Source: JBMNKL01 sp050952225
Lineage (GTDB): Bacteria; Bacillota; Clostridia; Acetivibrionales; DTU013
NCBI GenBank assembly: GCA_050952225.1
Contig: JBMNKL010000003.1
Span: 310,001 to 374,000, forward strand
Direction of reading: 5' to 3'
DNA length: 64,000 bases
Shown here piece by piece: positions 60,434-64,000 of this stretch. The translations under genes were made by a program, and so were the position numbers. Position 1 is the stretch's first letter; each line of letters opens with the position of its first letter. The notes under the pieces were generated by a model that worked only from the letters and a program-made list of their open reading frames with translations, was not told the DNA's origin and ran no database searches.

Positions 60434-62489
60434 AAATTATTCTTGCCAAAAATGCAGGTTTTTGTTTCGGTGTGAACAGCGCTCTCAATATAGCATATGG
60501 CTTGCAGGATAACGGTGACGGAAAAGTTTATACGCTTGGCCCCCTGATTCATAACGAATATGTTGTCAATGATCTCGGGGAAAAAGGCATAGAAGTGATT
60601 TCAAGAATAAACGATGCCCCTGAAAACAGCAAGGTGATTATAAGGGCGCACGGCGAAAAACCGGAGACATACGAAGAAGGAAAAAGGCGCAGCGTGGAAA
60701 TAATAGACGCAACCTGCCCATACGTGAAAAAAATACATAAACTTGTATTCGGACAAGCACCAGGAAGGATGCGTTGTAGTTATTGCCGGCGACAAGAATC
60801 ATCCTGAGGTGAAGGGCATTAACGGTTGGTGCGATGAATCGGCACTTATAGCCGATTCCCCGGAAGATGTGGATGATTTCCCCGAGATAGACGGAGCATG
60901 CTGCCTTGTAGCCCAAACAACAATAACCAGGGATAAATATGAAAGAATATATAATGAATTAAAAGAAAAATGCAAAAACATCATAAAATTTGATACAATA
61001 TGTAATGCGACAATTTCCAGGCAGGAAGAAGCCGGAGAAATTGCCCGCGAGGCAGATGTAATGCTCGTGCTGGGAAGCAGGACGAGTTCTAATACCAGGA
61101 AGCTTTATGAAGTTAGCAAGAAATACTGCAAGGACACGTATTTAATCGAGACATGCGACGATTTGCCTTCGCTGGACGCTAAAAGAATAAAGATACTGGG
61201 CATCACAGCGGGAGCATCTACGCCAAAGCATATAATTGAGGAGGTTATAGAAAAAATGGAGGAATTAAATAAACAGGAGAACGAGATAAGCTTTGAGGAA
61301 GCATTTGAAAGCTCAATGGTGACCCTCAGAAACGGAGATATCGTAAAGGGCAAGGTAATCGGGCACAATAACGCGGAAGTCTTTATTGACCTGGGCTACA
61401 AATCCGATGGAATAATACCGATCGACGAGTATACGGATGATCCTGATTTCAAGCCCGAGGAGAATATTAAAATCGGCGATGAGATCGAGGTATTCGTAGT
61501 GAAAGTCAATGACGGCGAAGGAAATGTTCTTTTATCCAAAAAAAGAATCGATGCAATAAGAGGTATTGATTCCCTTGGGGAAGCATACGAGAATAAAACG
61601 CCCGTACAGGGAAAAGTCGTGGAGATAACAAGCGGTGGCGTAATTGCCGTTGTTAACGGGGTTAAGGTATTTATACCGGCATCCCAGGTTTCCGACAGGT
61701 ATGTCAAGGACCTGAATGAATACCTTGGCAAGACCATAACAATGGTTATTATAGAATTTAACAGGCAGAAGAAGAAAATCATCGGTTCAAGGAGAATTGT
61801 CCTGGAGGAAGAAAAGCAAAGAATGGAGGAACAGTTCTGGAGCGGCATGGAAGTCGGCAAAAGAATCGAAGGTACGGTAAAAAGCCTTACAGATTTCGGC
61901 GCTTTTGTGGATATTGGCGGTATAGACGGCCTGGTGCATGTTTCAGAGCTTTCCTGGACCAAGATTAAACATCCGTCGGAGGTATTAAACGTAGGCGACA
62001 AGGTTGAGGTTACCGTCCTTGATTTTGACAGGGAGAAAAAGAGGATATCGCTGCGGATATAGAAAAGAAGAGGATAATCCATGGTTTAATGCTGAAGAGA
62101 AATACAAGGCAGGCGATGTCGTAAAGGGAACGGTGGTCAGACTTGTCCCGTTTGGCGCGTTCATTGAACTGGAAACGGGCGCTGGACGGTCTTGTTCACA
62201 TATCCCAGATTTCGAATTTCAGGCTTGCAAAACCCGGTGACGCCTGAAACTCGGACAGGAAGTGGAAGCAAAAATAATCGAGGTTAATATTGAAGCAAAG
62301 AAAATCAACTTAAGCATAAAAGAAGTAAACCCGATAGATCCGCCTTCCATTATGGAGCAAGCAAGACAGGCAAAAGATGAGCCCGCCGATGCCGCGCCCG
62401 AAACGGAAGAGAAATCCCGAGCGAGCATAGGGAAGTATCTGCATAATACTATCGGCGACATGATTAATATTGCCGACGAAAATAAGTAA
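60430..62489 (+). CDS. ispH: Bifunctional IspH reductase / S1 protein fusion (several shifts)
   Basis: GTG 60430 opens MKIILAKNAGFCFGVNSALN with cluster ligand Cys12. His41, His74, Cys96 (IIDATCPYVKKIHK) and a third Cys in FDTICNATISRQEEAGEIA are conserved. A shift near 60745 joins KLVYSDKHQEGCVVVIAGDK. The C-terminal half has four S1 repeats (RNGDIVKGKVIGHNNAEVFI, VQGKVVEITSGGVIAVVNGV, GKRIEGTVKSLTDFGAFVDI, GDVVKGTVVRLVPFGAFIEL), with shifts near 62055, 62180 and 62243. IspH makes IPP/DMAPP; the S1 part resembles ribosomal protein S1. This fusion is characteristic of Clostridia. Confidence 0.92.
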
Positions 62490-62523
62490 CCGGCGCGACA
62501 GGCTTTGTTTAAAGGTGTATGCA

Positions 62524-63340
62524 ATGGATTACGAGGGTTTTAAAAATGAAATATTAAAACTTGCCGATATTAACCTGGGCAGATATAAAGAAAAACAGAT
62601 GAAAAGGAGAATCGACTCACTAATCCGAAAGAACAGGTACGAATCGTACCGGGAATATGTCGGGGCGCTTAAGACAAGAAAGGAACTGTATGATGAATTT
62701 ATAAACTACCTGACAATCAATGTCTCCGAATTTTACAGGAACCCTGAACAATGGGAAGTACTTAAGGAATATATTTTCCCGTTCCTGCTTAAGAAGTCGT
62801 CTTCCTTGAAAATATGGAGTTCGGCCTGTTCTACCGGCGACGAGCCTTACACGCTTGTAATGGTTCTCAATCATTATGTTGCCGCTTAAAGATATAAAGA
62901 TACTTGCGACCGACATTGACAATGAAGCCATAAAGAAAGCAAAAGCAGGTATTTACACGGAAAAAAGCGTTGAAAAGCTTCCTGCGCAATACCTGGCTAA
63001 ATATTTCAAAAGAGCGGGCAACTCCTATATAATTAATGACGACGTGAAAGCTTGCGTTGAATTTAGGCGGATTAACCTTTTGAAAGACCCATATCCTAAA
63101 AACTGCGACCTTATTGTTTGCAGGAACGTATTGATATATTTCACGGAAGAGGCAAAGGACGAAATATACAGAAAGATTAACAAGGCCTTGAAAAATGAAG
63201 GAGTATTATTTATAGGAAGTACTGAGCAAATCATCATGTCCGGCAAATATTCGCTCAAGCCCGTAAAGACTTTCTTTTACATAAAGGAAGGCGAAATCAG
63301 TTATGAACCGGCACGCGAGCAGAACAATCTTTCTTGTTGA
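62524..63340 (+). CDS. cheR: CheR-type protein-glutamate methyltransferase (one shift)
   Basis: ATG 62524 follows AAAGGTG. N-terminal CheR domain (LGRYKEKQMKRRIDSLIRKN) then the SAM-binding domain: INVSEFYRNPEQWEVLKEYI, IWSSACSTGDEPYTLVMVLN. A shift near 62875 leads to KDIKILATDIDNEAIKKAKA and CDLIVCRNVLIYFTEEAKDE. About 271 residues, normal for CheR. It methylates chemoreceptor glutamates. No other che genes are in the window. It overlaps the start of dinB by 38 bases. Confidence 0.9.
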
Positions 63341-64000
63341 CATGAACGCATTTTTCATAAGCTGCGAAATGGCAAGAAATCCTGCACTAAAAGGACATCC
63401 CGCCGCTGTTGCCGGCGATCCGAAAAACAGGACGGGCATAATACTTGCGGCTAATTATGATGCCAGGAAATTCGGAGTAAAAACAGCCATGCCCGTCCAT
63501 GAGGCGCTCAGGCTTTGTCCGCGGCTTATCCTTGTGCCGCCGACCCGTGGATTGTACACCAGGAAGTCCAGGGAAGTAATGGAGATCCTGTCAAGGTATA
63601 CACCTGTTATTCAACAGAATAGCATAGACGAGGCATGGCTGGACATGACGGGCTGCGAAGGCCTTTTCGGCACCCCGGTTCAAATTGCTGAAAAAATCAT
63701 GAATGATATCATGAATGAGCTGGATTTATGGTGTTCCATAGGGATATCCGAGAATACAAGTTTCTTGCCAAAATGGCGTCGGAAATTAAGAAACCGCTTG
63801 GCATAACCGAGCTTTGGGTAAGAGACATAGGAAAAAAATTATGGCCCTTAAAAGTCGGGAAAATGTATGGGATTGGCCAGCAAACCGAGAGACGGCTGAA
63901 TGAAATAGGTATAATGACCATAGGAGATCTTGCTCACTGCAGTGAAAAAGTGCTGCGAAGCGAATTCGGCAAGTACGGGGAAGAGATGAAAAGGCTCGCA
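63303..64000 (+). CDS. dinB: DNA polymerase IV (Y-family), partial and one shift
   Basis: MNRHASRTIFLVDMNAFFIS opens the Y-family palm with the first catalytic Asp (VDMNAFF) and Asp-Glu in QQNSIDEAWLDMTG. FYxR-type steric region AANYDARKFGVKTAMPV is normal. A shift near 63755 restores ISENKFLAKMASEIKKPLGI, then KVGKMYGIGQQTERRLNEIG (the helix-hairpin-helix region). The gene continues past 64000. It performs error-prone translesion synthesis. Confidence 0.9.

Overview
The window is a 64 kb piece of chromosome from an endospore-forming, low-to-mid GC Firmicute of the class Clostridia. The evidence is a spore coat cotJ operon, dipicolinate synthase dpaAB, a gerA-type germinant receptor operon, spoIIM, ytfJ, a clostridial IspH-RpsA fusion, and AGGAGG ribosome binding sites with many GTG/TTG starts. 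The gene set resembles the Acetivibrio/Ruminiclostridium group, but that placement is inference.

Layout. 0-4 kb: a partial secreted protein, a cysteine hydrolase, the cotJABC operon (minus strand) and a small SLH protein. 4-9.6 kb: a compact, seemingly GC-richer carbohydrate locus in which amidohydrolase, GPH symporter and TetR face away from a SIS-domain protein and a eukaryote-type hexokinase, with paired promoters and a palindrome between them. 9.6-17.7 kb: rpsO, pnp, M16 peptidase, dpaA, dpaB, an ECF-like membrane protein and a class V aminotransferase. 17.7-26.5 kb: tRNA-Pro, a 3D-domain protein, a gerA/B/C operon, a lipoprotein and membrane proteins. 26.5-40.6 kb: tRNA-Trp, proC, rnhA, a Nudix gene, spoIIM, xerD, deoB-pdp-dacF, a site-2 protease, trpS, scpA-scpB-ytfI-ytfJ and rluB. 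40.65-42.2 kb: an insertion sequence.

42.4-50.9 kb is the most distinctive region. It holds a PilT-like ATPase with altered catalytic boxes, a NarL-type sensor kinase, a SipW-type signal peptidase fused to a large polytopic domain, a DUF5305-like protein, four small exported proteins (two with the same TasA/camelysin-like cleavage region) and a NarL-type response regulator. It looks like a self-contained, regulated export system for surface fibres. 51.0-55.3 kb holds a hairpin-rich candidate RNA, then a yybP-ykoY (Mn2+) type riboswitch with terminator ahead of a biotin-dependent transcarboxylase operon. 55.4-64 kb holds an RpiR regulator, a flavoprotein, hutP, aroH, cmk, plsC, ispH-rpsA, cheR and the start of dinB.

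Data quality strongly affects the annotation. About twenty genes, including rpsO, deoB, scpA, ispH-rpsA, mmdA and plsC, are interrupted by one-base shifts, often at short homopolymers, while the frames on both sides encode the expected conserved protein. These look like sequencing indels rather than pseudogenes. I annotate each as one gene spanning the shifts and say where they fall.
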